Positions 23,130 to 30,319 of a stretch of 39,564 nt of DNA are shown in pieces. Under the pieces are notes generated by a model. It was not told the DNA's origin, ran no database searches, and was given only the letters and a program-made list of their open reading frames with translations. The stretch comes from Candidatus Woesearchaeota archaeon (GTDB lineage: Archaea; Nanobdellota; Nanobdellia; Woesearchaeales; GCA-2686295). The stretch is taken from the NCBI GenBank assembly GCA_937912225.1, contig CALDOJ010000006.1, positions 1-39,564 on the forward strand, written 5' to 3'. How positions within the stretch are numbered: the stretch's first letter is position 1; the number at the start of each line of letters is the position of its first letter. The position numbers and the translations under genes were made by a program.

Positions 23130-23345
23130 ATGAATAAAATAAAATGGTTTATTTTTGGAATAGGATTTTTTATTTTAAGTGGTTTTATGTTCAAAATGGC
23201 CAGTCCATATTGTAATGCCATGATTTTAGAAGGAGAACTATTAACTTCTTGTATGATTAGAAGATATGCTTATGCTATTCCTGCTATAATTTCACAATTT
23301 TTATTTTGGATTTTTATAATATGTGGTTTTTTGGAGAAGAAATAA
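23130..23345 (+). CDS. Small two-TM protein
   Basis: 71-aa membrane protein, not recognised. Helices at FIFGIGFFILSGFMF and AIISQFLFWIFIICGFL flank an external loop with two Cys (SPYCNAM, LTSCMIRR) that could pair. CTTTTTAAATTG at 23102-23112 gives a leaderless promoter about 25 bases upstream, so it is a separate transcript. Confidence 0.55.
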   Translation: MNKIKWFIFGIGFFILSGFMFKMASPYCNAMILEGELLTSCMIRRYAYAIPAIISQFLFWIFIICGFLEKK

Positions 23346-23430
23346 ATATTAAATACTGCATATTTAGACAATACTTGATGAATTATATAAATTTAATGCC
23401 TGCTGTAATATTGTATATTGATTGTATTGA

Positions 23431-24450
23431 TTATTTATACATTAATAACAAAGCATATCTTCTTATTCCTTCTGCTAAACTTATAATTCCTGCCATTAAT
23501 ATTGCTATTGCCAGACTTGTACCAATTTGTTTTTCTCTTTCTAATTCAGAATCAAAAGTGTTAAGAGTAACTTTTTGTTGAAGAGTTCTATTTATATTAC
23601 CATCATTTCCATAATAATCTTGAGGATAACTTACTTTCAATAACTGATTATTCAATTCTATTTCAGAACTTAATAAATCTCCAAAACAATAATTCTGACA
23701 ATAATATTTTCCCAAATTAAAAGAAATAGTATTTCTTCCTACAGAATAAGTTTTTTTAGCATAACTGTATAGTCGGAATTTTCCATTAGGAATTAAAGAT
23801 CCATTGAAGCTTATGTTTATTCTAGTACCTTCTAAATCAGATTTTATTTCATAAAATGCTACAAAAGTCTTATGTTTGTTTGAAATAAATGTTGTATTAT
23901 AAAAAGTTTTATTTATTAATTTCCACCCGGTTCTGTTATGTATTGTAAATGTATCCACTTTTGTTGTTGGAGGTAAAGATACTTGAATCTGAGAGACTTG
24001 ATTAGATTTATTAAGTTTCACAATTATAAAATATATTGAACCTTTTTGTTTATCAAAATCAAAGTAAACATTAAAATTATTAATAACAATGTTTTCTTGA
24101 TTCTGAGGAAATTTAATTTCGAATTCATACTCGTTGAAAGGCAGATTTAAAGTTGTTTTATTTGCAGATTCAATTAATGTAAAACCTCCTATGATAAATA
24201 TTAAAGCAAAAATAAGTACATAAACAAAATTAGTTAATTCTTTTCTAAAATCTTCTTTCAAATAACCTTTTCTATTAGTAATAAATGTTTTTATAAATAG
24301 TATTAAGATTATATATACAGAAATAACGAATATTTGTCTAAATAAATTACTAACATGTAAAACTATGAAAATGCAAATTATTACTAAATGAATTGAAGCT
24401 AACCAAAGAGCTTTCGAATACCTATTTATCATGTTTATATCATGAAACAT
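23431..24450 (-). CDS. Membrane protein with large glycosylation-rich external domain
   Basis: 339-aa protein, not recognised. Three membrane helices near the N-terminus (about 14-33, 40-57, 75-93), then a 215-residue beta-rich domain, then a C-terminal helix (about 309-328). The domain carries eight N-x-S/T sequons (for instance NKT, NRT, NTT, NGS), far above chance for its length, fitting archaeal N-glycosylation and an outside location. It includes one Cys pair (YYCQNYCFG). It is downstream of the four-TM gene at 24460 on the same strand with a nine-base gap. Confidence 0.6.
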   Translation of the reverse strand: MFHDINMINRYSKALWLASIHLVIICIFIVLHVSNLFRQIFVISVYIILILFIKTFITNRKGYLKEDFRKELTNFVYVLIFALIFIIGGFTLIESANKTTLNLPFNEYEFEIKFPQNQENIVINNFNVYFDFDKQKGSIYFIIVKLNKSNQVSQIQVSLPPTTKVDTFTIHNRTGWKLINKTFYNTTFISNKHKTFVAFYEIKSDLEGTRINISFNGSLIPNGKFRLYSYAKKTYSVGRNTISFNLGKYYCQNYCFGDLLSSEIELNNQLLKVSYPQDYYGNDGNINRTLQQKVTLNTFDSELEREKQIGTSLAIAILMAGIISLAEGIRRYALLLMYK

Positions 24451-24459
24451 TTATTTTTT

Positions 24460-24930
24460 TCATGTTAACGAAAATACTAATCCTGCAATAAAACTTAAAA
24501 TAACCATGAAAGCCATTACAAAAAATAAAGTAGCTATTCTGAGCAGAAAAACTTTATTTTCTTTTTTGAAAGAGTTTCTTCCTAAAATTGAACATAAAGA
24601 AATACAAAAAAGCGAAATCATCGTCCATCCGACTGAAATTAAAGCACTATTTAAGAATTCTTTTGGGATAGCATCTTTTCCATAACTTAAAATAAAAATT
24701 AATAACGAAATAACCACTGCAATAGACATTGAGAATTTAAATAAGTTGTCTAATGTTAAATCTATTTCTTTATGATACTTACTAAATGTGAATGAAAATA
24801 ATAATGCTAAAATAATACTAGGAATGAATAAATAGAATTGAAATAAACTACCTGCGATATTTAATGCAATAATGGCATAAATTAGTATACTAATTCCGAT
24901 TGAGATATTAAAATCTTCTCGTTCTATCAT
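24460..24930 (-). CDS. Four-TM membrane protein
   Basis: 156-aa integral membrane protein with an acidic N-terminus (MIEREDFNIS) and four hydrophobic helices separated by short loops (KYHKEIDLTLDN and GRNSFKKENK are the polar loops). Not recognised. It begins six bases after the 35-aa gene and ends nine bases before 24450, so 25044-23431 is probably one operon. Confidence 0.6.
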   Translation of the reverse strand: MIEREDFNISIGISILIYAIIALNIAGSLFQFYLFIPSIILALLFSFTFSKYHKEIDLTLDNLFKFSMSIAVVISLLIFILSYGKDAIPKEFLNSALISVGWTMISLFCISLCSILGRNSFKKENKVFLLRIATLFFVMAFMVILSFIAGLVFSLT

Positions 24931-24936
24931 TTATTT

Positions 24937-25044
24937 TTAGCAAGCTAGACAAAATGGAGGTGCTTTTGCAATAACAAAACCAACAACAATTATTAAAACT
25001 CCTAATAAGATCCAGATCCACCAAGCTTGAGCTTTTTTATTCAT
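24937..25044 (-). CDS. 35-aa single-TM protein
   Basis: Short open frame with a charged start (MNKKAQAWW), one membrane helix (ILLGVLIIVVGFVI) and a tail ending FCLAC. It was found by reading the 185-base gap. A TATTTAAATA box at about 25069-25078 lies 28-30 bases before its ATG, as for the other leaderless genes, and it directly precedes the next gene by six bases. Such support is unusual for a chance ORF. Function unknown. Confidence 0.55.
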   Translation of the reverse strand: MNKKAQAWWIWILLGVLIIVVGFVIAKAPPFCLAC

Positions 25045-25115
25045 TTTATTTTGTTTAATATGTTTGCATATTTAAATACTATTAACATTTTGTCAAATAT
25101 GTTAATACTTGGATG

Positions 25116-25568
25116 TTAGAATGTTCTTCTATCAACACAAGTTTCTAAATGATCATCTAATTCTTCTTCAGAATCAAATTCTTCTTCACAATCATCACAA
25201 GTCCAAATAACATCTTCATCATGTTCTTCATCTTTTTCATCTGGAGATGAAGTAATATTGTAGTGATTGTGTATTACTTTTGCGTTATCTCTTGCAATAG
25301 TTTGATTACTATTTTTAGTATTATTTTGAGATTGAGTATTATTTTCTGCTTGTTTATCAGACATGTTCTTTACAACATGCGCTAAAACTTGACCAATAGA
25401 ATCTGGTTTCCATATACTTCCACCACCTAATAAACTTAGAATTCCACCTATAATGATATTGAATTTTCCAGAAGACCAACCAGAATCGATTCCCATTATA
25501 AAAACAATAATTCCAATAATAAGAAATAGTCCTCCTGCAATGTATCCTTTTATTGTTTTATCTTCCAT
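25116..25568 (-). CDS. Two-TM protein with C-terminal zinc finger
   Basis: 150-aa protein. Two membrane helices (about 8-27 and 37-52), a Gln/Asn-rich polar linker (NNTQSQNNTKNSNQT), the phrase VIHNHYNIT, then an acidic C-terminal finger: C124-x2-C127-x12-H140-x3-C144, the same spacing as the fingers in the protein at 22452, with the shared WxCxxCEEEFDSEEE form. The finger is at the opposite end from the one at 22452 but also predicted cytoplasmic. GGTTTAAAAAG about 28 bases upstream supports a leaderless start. Confidence 0.72.
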   Translation of the reverse strand: MEDKTIKGYIAGGLFLIIGIIVFIMGIDSGWSSGKFNIIIGGILSLLGGGSIWKPDSIGQVLAHVVKNMSDKQAENNTQSQNNTKNSNQTIARDNAKVIHNHYNITSSPDEKDEEHDEDVIWTCDDCEEEFDSEEELDDHLETCVDRRTF

Positions 25569-25671
25569 TTTTGTTAATTAAACTCTTTTTCTTTTTAAAC
25601 CTTACTAATAATCATTATTTTCTCGTCACGGTAAGTTGTAACAAAATTCTTTTATTTATCCTAAAAGAGAT

Positions 25672-25690
25672 AGAAATAAGAGTTATTTCT
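25672..25690. promoter_or_regulatory. Inverted repeat between divergent genes
   Basis: Perfect 8-base arms AGAAATAA / TTATTTCT with a GAG spacer, in the 170-base divergent gap between 25568 and 25739. It may be an operator for one or both. No other structure is seen in this gap except the two TATA boxes. Confidence 0.35.
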
Positions 25691-25738
25691 AGAGATAAGA
25701 GAAATATTTAAAAATAATAGTTTATTCTTATAAGTAAA

Positions 25739-26164
25739 GTGAATGTTCCTAAAATAGTTTATGATGACTTCTACAAATTTGTAACTTCTTTTTCTATCAT
25801 TTTATTTTTAATAAGTATAGGAGTAATTACTTATTTATTTACATCAGTCATTAAATTAAATTTAAATCCTGATGTTTATTCTAATACTAGAGATTTTTAT
25901 GTCCTCTTAGCAGTCATATCTATTTGTTCATTTTCATGGTCTATTTGGAATTGGAGAATAAACCAAAAAAAATTAGATGCAAAACTTGATGCAGAAACTG
26001 CGTTGAAAATTCTGGAAGTAAAAAAAACAGCTGTGAATTATGAAAAACAAATAAATGAATTGGCTGAACAAGAACAACCTTTTTCAGCAACATTTGATAT
26101 ACTAAAACAAATGAAAATATCTAAAGCTCGGGCTAGAGTTGAAAGAACCAGTAGAAAAAAATAA
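25739..26164 (+). CDS. Two-TM coiled-coil protein (GTG start)
   Basis: 141-aa protein with two membrane helices (VTSFSIILFLISIGVITYLF and FYVLLAVISICSFSWSIWNW) and a charged coiled-coil tail (RINQKKLDAKLDAETALKILEVKKT) ending in RARVERTSRKK. TTTAAAAATAA at 25708-25718 sits about 27 bases before the GTG at 25739, so a GTG start with leaderless transcription is likely. The next gene follows after seven bases. Not recognised. Confidence 0.55.
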   Translation: MNVPKIVYDDFYKFVTSFSIILFLISIGVITYLFTSVIKLNLNPDVYSNTRDFYVLLAVISICSFSWSIWNWRINQKKLDAKLDAETALKILEVKKTAVNYEKQINELAEQEQPFSATFDILKQMKISKARARVERTSRKK

Positions 26165-26171
26165 ATAAAAA

Positions 26172-26849
26172 ATGAATTGTTGGAATTATATGGAAAAGAA
26201 TGTGAAGAAGTGCTTTAATAAGTTCGAGTCTAAACTTAATAAACATAATTTATCTATTAATTTTGTATTATCTTTGTTACTAATTATCTTAACTTTCTTT
26301 CTTATTGTTTCCACCTATGAATCTATTCGTGCCACAAATTCTATTCGCGATGTTGAAGTTGAGATATTAAAATTTAGACAGAAACAAATTATTGAAGAAA
26401 AAATTAATCTTGGTGAAGATTTAAGATTTGAATTCTGGGCAATAAACGAACCTATTTTGAAATATATAACTAATGAGAGTTTTTTAGATCTTGATAATTC
26501 AAAAGGATATTATATGAGTAGATTGGAAACAAAGCATTTAGAACAAGTTTTAGAAGCAAATGATTTTGGAGAAGCAGGTTTTCGTAATACTTTAAGAATA
26601 GTTTTACACACATTTGGTTTAATTAATGATCATTTGGATATGATACAAAAAGCTTCAGGAGTAAATGATAATAAAATACGAGTAGAACATATTTTATCTG
26701 TTAAAGAAAAAGCAAATAAATTATTGAATGAATCAGATTTAAGAAATATTAATCTTCTTATTAATATAACAAACGAACATGTTAAAGAATTAAAAAATGA
26801 ATTAAATAATTTGGATGATGAAATAAGTTTAAAATTAAGTAATAATTAA
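26172..26849 (+). CDS. Single-TM helical protein
   Basis: 225-aa protein, not recognised. Cytoplasmic basic N-terminus (about 30 residues), one membrane helix (FVLSLLLIILTFFLIVS, about 31-47), then a long helical domain with coiled-coil character (RDVEVEILKFRQKQIIEEKI; KELKNELNNLDDEISLKL). Likely in an operon with the 25739 gene, and the topology of the pair suggests a membrane complex, which is inference. Confidence 0.55.
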   Translation: MNCWNYMEKNVKKCFNKFESKLNKHNLSINFVLSLLLIILTFFLIVSTYESIRATNSIRDVEVEILKFRQKQIIEEKINLGEDLRFEFWAINEPILKYITNESFLDLDNSKGYYMSRLETKHLEQVLEANDFGEAGFRNTLRIVLHTFGLINDHLDMIQKASGVNDNKIRVEHILSVKEKANKLLNESDLRNINLLINITNEHVKELKNELNNLDDEISLKLSNN

Positions 26850-26886
26850 AAAAATGATTTGAAATAGTTAAGAAAAAACTAAAAAA

Positions 26887-27153
26887 ATGAAACTAACAAT
26901 TGACACAGAATTTTTGATAAATGAAGTTGAGAATAAATCTACGAAACTTTCATCTTATCAGAAAATGCTCAAAAGAATACGTGGAAATTATCCAAAGGCT
27001 TATTTTCCATGGACTCAAGAAGATGACTTGTTATTGAAAAGCAAAGTCAAAATGGGTTTAAAAACCAGTTTAATTGCCGAAATACATGGAAGAACACCTT
27101 CTGCAATTAACTCAAGAATTAAAAAACAAAGATTGAAACGAAAAAAATTTTAA
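26887..27153 (+). CDS. Myb/SANT-like DNA-binding protein
   Basis: 88-aa basic protein. FPWTQEDDLLLKSKVKMGLKTSLIAEIHGRTPSAINSRIKKQRL (about residues 40-83) matches the SANT/Myb pattern: the first W, the E-D-D acidic turn, IAE, GRT and the recognition helix AINSRIKK. The family mainly binds DNA and is common in phage terminase and recombination-directionality proteins as well as eukaryotic Myb. It is the only clear DNA-binding protein in the membrane island. Confidence 0.65.
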   Translation: MKLTIDTEFLINEVENKSTKLSSYQKMLKRIRGNYPKAYFPWTQEDDLLLKSKVKMGLKTSLIAEIHGRTPSAINSRIKKQRLKRKKF

Positions 27154-27155
27154 TA

Positions 27156-27500
27156 TTATTTATTTTGTTCTTTTTTTATTAGTAAAAATATTCCAACACC
27201 TAAAATTATTCCACCAACTACAATAGTCCAAACATTAAACATTAGCAAATTATACAATATAATAACTGCACCTAAAACTGTTAAAATTAATCCACTTCCG
27301 CCTTTTTCATTAAGAAAAGAAATTACTTTACCTATCTGACTAAAGAAATTTCCAAGTTCTTCTAAGCCAGATTTTTCATTATTTGAAGTGTTATTTTTTG
27401 GTTGATGTGCTCTACATAAAGCATGATTATAATGATTCATAGAATAATTATATACTGCAGGAGTAATTGTCTTTTTACATTGATTGCAATAATGTCTCAT
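27156..27500 (-). CDS. Zinc-ribbon/LIM-like motif on a two-TM protein
   Basis: 114-aa protein. N-terminal metal site C5-NQ-C8 and C29-RA-H32 (CCCH), then a polar linker and two membrane helices (GSGLILTVLGAVIILYNLL and IVVGGIILGVGIFLLI). TTTAAATATC at 27524-27534 is a leaderless promoter. It follows the same plan as the other members of the island: a small zinc module on the cytoplasmic side of a membrane anchor. Confidence 0.65.
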   Translation of the reverse strand: MRHYCNQCKKTITPAVYNYSMNHYNHALCRAHQPKNNTSNNEKSGLEELGNFFSQIGKVISFLNEKGGSGLILTVLGAVIILYNLLMFNVWTIVVGGIILGVGIFLLIKKEQNK

Positions 27501-27639
27501 GAAGAATAGTAAAGTTTCGAGATATTTAAAGATTGTGTCTCTAAAAACACATTTGAACTGTGCTTCTAAGATTTTACTGACATCTTTAAAATAGCTTTTT
27601 ATTTTACTCGTCAGATTTAACTCTTTTTTGTTTTAGCAG

Positions 27640-28293
27640 TTATTTTTTGAAATATTTTTGCTTTTCTTTCATATTTTCTTTCTTTGTTTCAGTAATTACT
27701 TGTAATTTTTTAAAACCAGTTGCTAAATGTCCAATATCTTTTCCAATTTTTTCTAAATCTTCAGATATTTTGTTCAAAGGCTCATCTCCTAACTGACTCA
27801 TATCTTGAAATTGTGTAAAATCAAAATCAAATCTTTTTTTGAAAAGTTTATTATTCTTGTTTTTATACTTAAAAAACAAAGAAAACTGCATTTCTTCAGG
27901 TTTATTCTTTTCATCGAGAAAGGTTATGAAGAACTGTTCGATTTCTTGGTTTGGTCTAAGATAATTAATTTTTTGCAAATATTTTAGTTCAGATACTTTT
28001 TTACCATTAGAACAAACGAAGTCATTATCTATCTTTTCTAATTCTAAATTATATAGTGGACTTCTTCCAATATTTTTTATTTTTATAAAAAGAAAATTTA
28101 TGTATTTTTTAGAAGGTTCAAAAATAATACTTAATTCTGGTTGATTTAATTGAATTTGATATAGTCTATTTTTCTTTGTTTCCTGATATAAATAATAAGT
28201 ATAATATGCTAAAACTCCAGTAAATAACATTAAAAAAATATTTGAAATTATTTGAGTATTACTTGAAGTCAAATATTGAATAAATGAAGTCAT
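27640..28293 (-). CDS. Single-TM protein with cytoplasmic beta domain
   Basis: 217-aa protein. One membrane helix (IISNIFLMLFTGVLAYYTYYLY, about 15-36) is followed by QPELSIIFEPSKKYINFLFIKIKNIGRSPLYNLELEKI, which resembles the immunoglobulin-like fold seen after an N-terminal TM in many prokaryotic single-TM proteins (variable NIGxxPxxN turn). The tail is a charged coiled coil. TTTATATACTT about 26 bases upstream is the promoter. Confidence 0.58.
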   Translation of the reverse strand: MTSFIQYLTSSNTQIISNIFLMLFTGVLAYYTYYLYQETKKNRLYQIQLNQPELSIIFEPSKKYINFLFIKIKNIGRSPLYNLELEKIDNDFVCSNGKKVSELKYLQKINYLRPNQEIEQFFITFLDEKNKPEEMQFSLFFKYKNKNNKLFKKRFDFDFTQFQDMSQLGDEPLNKISEDLEKIGKDIGHLATGFKKLQVITETKKENMKEKQKYFKK

Positions 28294-28355
28294 AATTTTT
28301 AGAATGAATTAAAGTATATAAACTTGATTAGTTTTTCGGGATAAAGAGTTATTTA

Positions 28356-28404
28356 TGTCCCTAAAAAGCAACCAAAAGAATAGATTGCCCCGAGCGAGAA
28401 TTCC
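28356..28404 (-). repeat. tRNA-3'-end-like direct repeat, copy 1
   Basis: On the reverse strand this reads GAATT-CTCGC-TCGGGGC-A, which fits the last T-loop bases, T-stem 3' strand, acceptor 3' strand and discriminator of a tRNA. It is followed by T-rich DNA that is similar at copy 2 (29095-29143). No full tRNA is present. A remnant of an integration site is the likely reading. Confidence 0.4.
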
Positions 28405-28481
28405 TTTTTTTGTTAGGTCTTTGGGGAAACATTTTTATATCCTTAATTCCAGATAATTATTGAAATAATAGAGGTTAAATA

Positions 28482-29078
28482 ATGGCTGAGAAAGAATTAA
28501 GTACACAAATAAAAGAATTAGAAGATAGTTTAAAAATTATTAAGGAAGATATAACATCTTATGAACAAGGCAATAAAGAAAGAATAAGAACAATTGCAAC
28601 ACAATTAAGAGCAATATTATTCCAAGGATGTTCAGGAGATACAAAAGCATTATTATTTCGTTTAGCACAAGAAGCAAGAATCCCATTAATATGTTTTGGC
28701 CCTAGAATGGATACGCTAAGAGTTTTTGACGATGCAATTTTTTCAATAAGTATGTCTGTTATTTCAATATCAGAACCAAATCCTTCTCAAATCAAATATT
28801 TTTTAGAAGATTATCTCGAAACAACTATTATCAAGATAGATAGAGATACAAAAGTTTGTCCAAGAAAAATGATAAAAGATTTTGCCAATACGGAAGCAGC
28901 ACATTATGATGATAAGAAAAAAGGAACTTTAGAAAAAGTTAAAAAAGTCAAATTTGCAAGTAATAATTATGTTGAACATAGCATTATACAAATAGCTAAA
29001 GTAATTATCTTATTAAGTTCAAAAGTACTAATCAAACTAAAAGAATCAAAGCCTCCGATGGGAGTTTTACTAAAATGA
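28482..29078 (+). CDS. Unknown helical protein between direct repeats
   Basis: 198-aa protein with an N-terminal coiled coil (about 1-40, ELEDSLKIIKEDI), then RIRTIATQLRAILFQGCSGDTKALLFRLAQEARIPL and a C-terminal helix after NTEAAHYDDKK. The layout resembles all-helical conserved hypothetical proteins; similarity to HEPN-like folds is possible but not established. It has a TTTTTATATCC promoter at 28432-28442 and a leader with AGAGGTTAAAT (28469-28479). The two tRNA-like repeats lie on both sides. Confidence 0.6.
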   Translation: MAEKELSTQIKELEDSLKIIKEDITSYEQGNKERIRTIATQLRAILFQGCSGDTKALLFRLAQEARIPLICFGPRMDTLRVFDDAIFSISMSVISISEPNPSQIKYFLEDYLETTIIKIDRDTKVCPRKMIKDFANTEAAHYDDKKKGTLEKVKKVKFASNNYVEHSIIQIAKVIILLSSKVLIKLKESKPPMGVLLK

Positions 29079-29094
29079 GTAATTTAGTTATTGT

Positions 29095-29143
29095 TAATGT
29101 CCTAAACACCTAACAGAATAAAGAGTGCCTCGAGCAGGATTTC
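29095..29143 (-). repeat. tRNA-3'-end-like direct repeat, copy 2
   Basis: Reverse strand reads GAAAT-CCTGC-TCGAGGC-A, the same tRNA-3'-end form as copy 1. About three quarters of the bases match across the 49-base alignment. It overlaps the stop codon of the IucA/IucC-like gene. Confidence 0.4.
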
Positions 29144-30315
29144 TACCGATACTCTCCCCCAACCCTTTTAACTTTCAACTCTGTCTGGTTATCATCTAAC
29201 CAGTTCTTTGTAAAGCCATAGACTTCCTTTGGAAAGAACTCCTTCTGGTCTTTGAAGTGATGATTGAATATCTCTTTAATATTACCTTGAATCTCTTTCT
29301 TATCAACATCAAAGTATTCTTCGCCTGTCTCAATAATTTTATCAAATAAGTAATGACCTAAGAACCAGTCGTATACAAAGCTGTAGTTCTGTTTAGAAGT
29401 AATTCCGTCTTCGTGTCCCAAAATATGCTTATCAAAGTCCAAATGCAGTCCATTAACTCGCCTCATATCGGAATCAACCATCAAGCTTTGAAAATCACGA
29501 ATAACAACTCTATTAAAATTTAAATCCGAATCTAATTCAAGTAAAGTATTCTGTCCATGACTTTCCAACAATATCCCACGCTTCTGTGCAAAGTAACACC
29601 AACTTGAAACAACTGGTTCTATCATATCAATAATAAAAGAAGAAGGATTAAGATTTCGCTCTTTAATCATTTGTACCATCAAAGGTTCATCTTTTGAATT
29701 CTTTAAATCATGTGAATGCATTGAAAAATAAGGAATTAAAACATTTGAATTAGAAGAAAAGGGCCGAGGAGTACTTTCTCGTAATATCTGCCCAACCCCC
29801 CCATACACAATTCCAACACTTTCAGGTAAATATCCAAAATTTGAAGGCAAATCAATAGCATTGTCAATATCTCGACTAATCTTTAAACTATGCTCTACAG
29901 ATGACGCTCGAATACGTCTAATATAACGCGAAATACGCCTATCTAAGTGTGTTTTAACAAAATAACCAGTATTATTCACAGGAAGCAAAGTACGTGTTGA
30001 AGAAGTAGGACTAACCTCCAAATAACCATCTAAGTTACATAACCGTTTTAATACAGGATCTTTTGAATAATCAGCTAACATTTCAGGATGAACAAAGAAT
30101 CGATTAGGAACAAAGTCAGTAGAAGGATTAGCTAACAATAAGGAATAATCAGTTTCTAAATCAGCATAACCTATCATAAAAGAACCATTTCCTTCAATTG
30201 GATGATAAACATTAGACACTTCAGAAAACATAGAATAATCTGAATACTTTCGATTATTCACATATCGCTCCATATGAACAAATGAGTCTTTACGAGCTAT
30301 ATTTTCTAATTTCAT
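29143..30315 (-). CDS. IucA/IucC-like NIS synthetase homologue
   Basis: 390-aa protein related to NRPS-independent siderophore synthetases, which use ATP to activate a carboxylate and form an amide or ester bond. Matching features: FVHP at 74-77, PTSSTRTLLP at 103-112 (family S-x-R-T loop), a Lys-x-His strand at 121-123 followed by the Arg-rich ISRYIRRIR helix, ESHGQN-T-LLEL at 251-261 (family EAHGQN) and VVIRDFQS at 270-277 (family RDFxG). Typical family proteins are 580-620 aa, so this one is shortened. It starts four bases after the B12-type radical SAM gene, with AGGTGA spanning that stop. NIS enzymes are known mainly from bacteria. Confidence 0.75.
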   Translation of the reverse strand: MKLENIARKDSFVHMERYVNNRKYSDYSMFSEVSNVYHPIEGNGSFMIGYADLETDYSLLLANPSTDFVPNRFFVHPEMLADYSKDPVLKRLCNLDGYLEVSPTSSTRTLLPVNNTGYFVKTHLDRRISRYIRRIRASSVEHSLKISRDIDNAIDLPSNFGYLPESVGIVYGGVGQILRESTPRPFSSNSNVLIPYFSMHSHDLKNSKDEPLMVQMIKERNLNPSSFIIDMIEPVVSSWCYFAQKRGILLESHGQNTLLELDSDLNFNRVVIRDFQSLMVDSDMRRVNGLHLDFDKHILGHEDGITSKQNYSFVYDWFLGHYLFDKIIETGEEYFDVDKKEIQGNIKEIFNHHFKDQKEFFPKEVYGFTKNWLDDNQTELKVKRVGGEYR

Positions 30316-30319
30316 AAAT

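Noticed and set aside
12258..25683. Shared 14-mer ATAGAAATAAGAGT at 12258-12271 and 25670-25683
   Set aside because: A single 14-base match in such AT-rich DNA is near chance and the contexts differ.
28380..28411. A tRNA gene
   Set aside because: Only the 3' terminal 18 bases resemble tRNA; no anticodon arm or 5' acceptor strand is present in either orientation.
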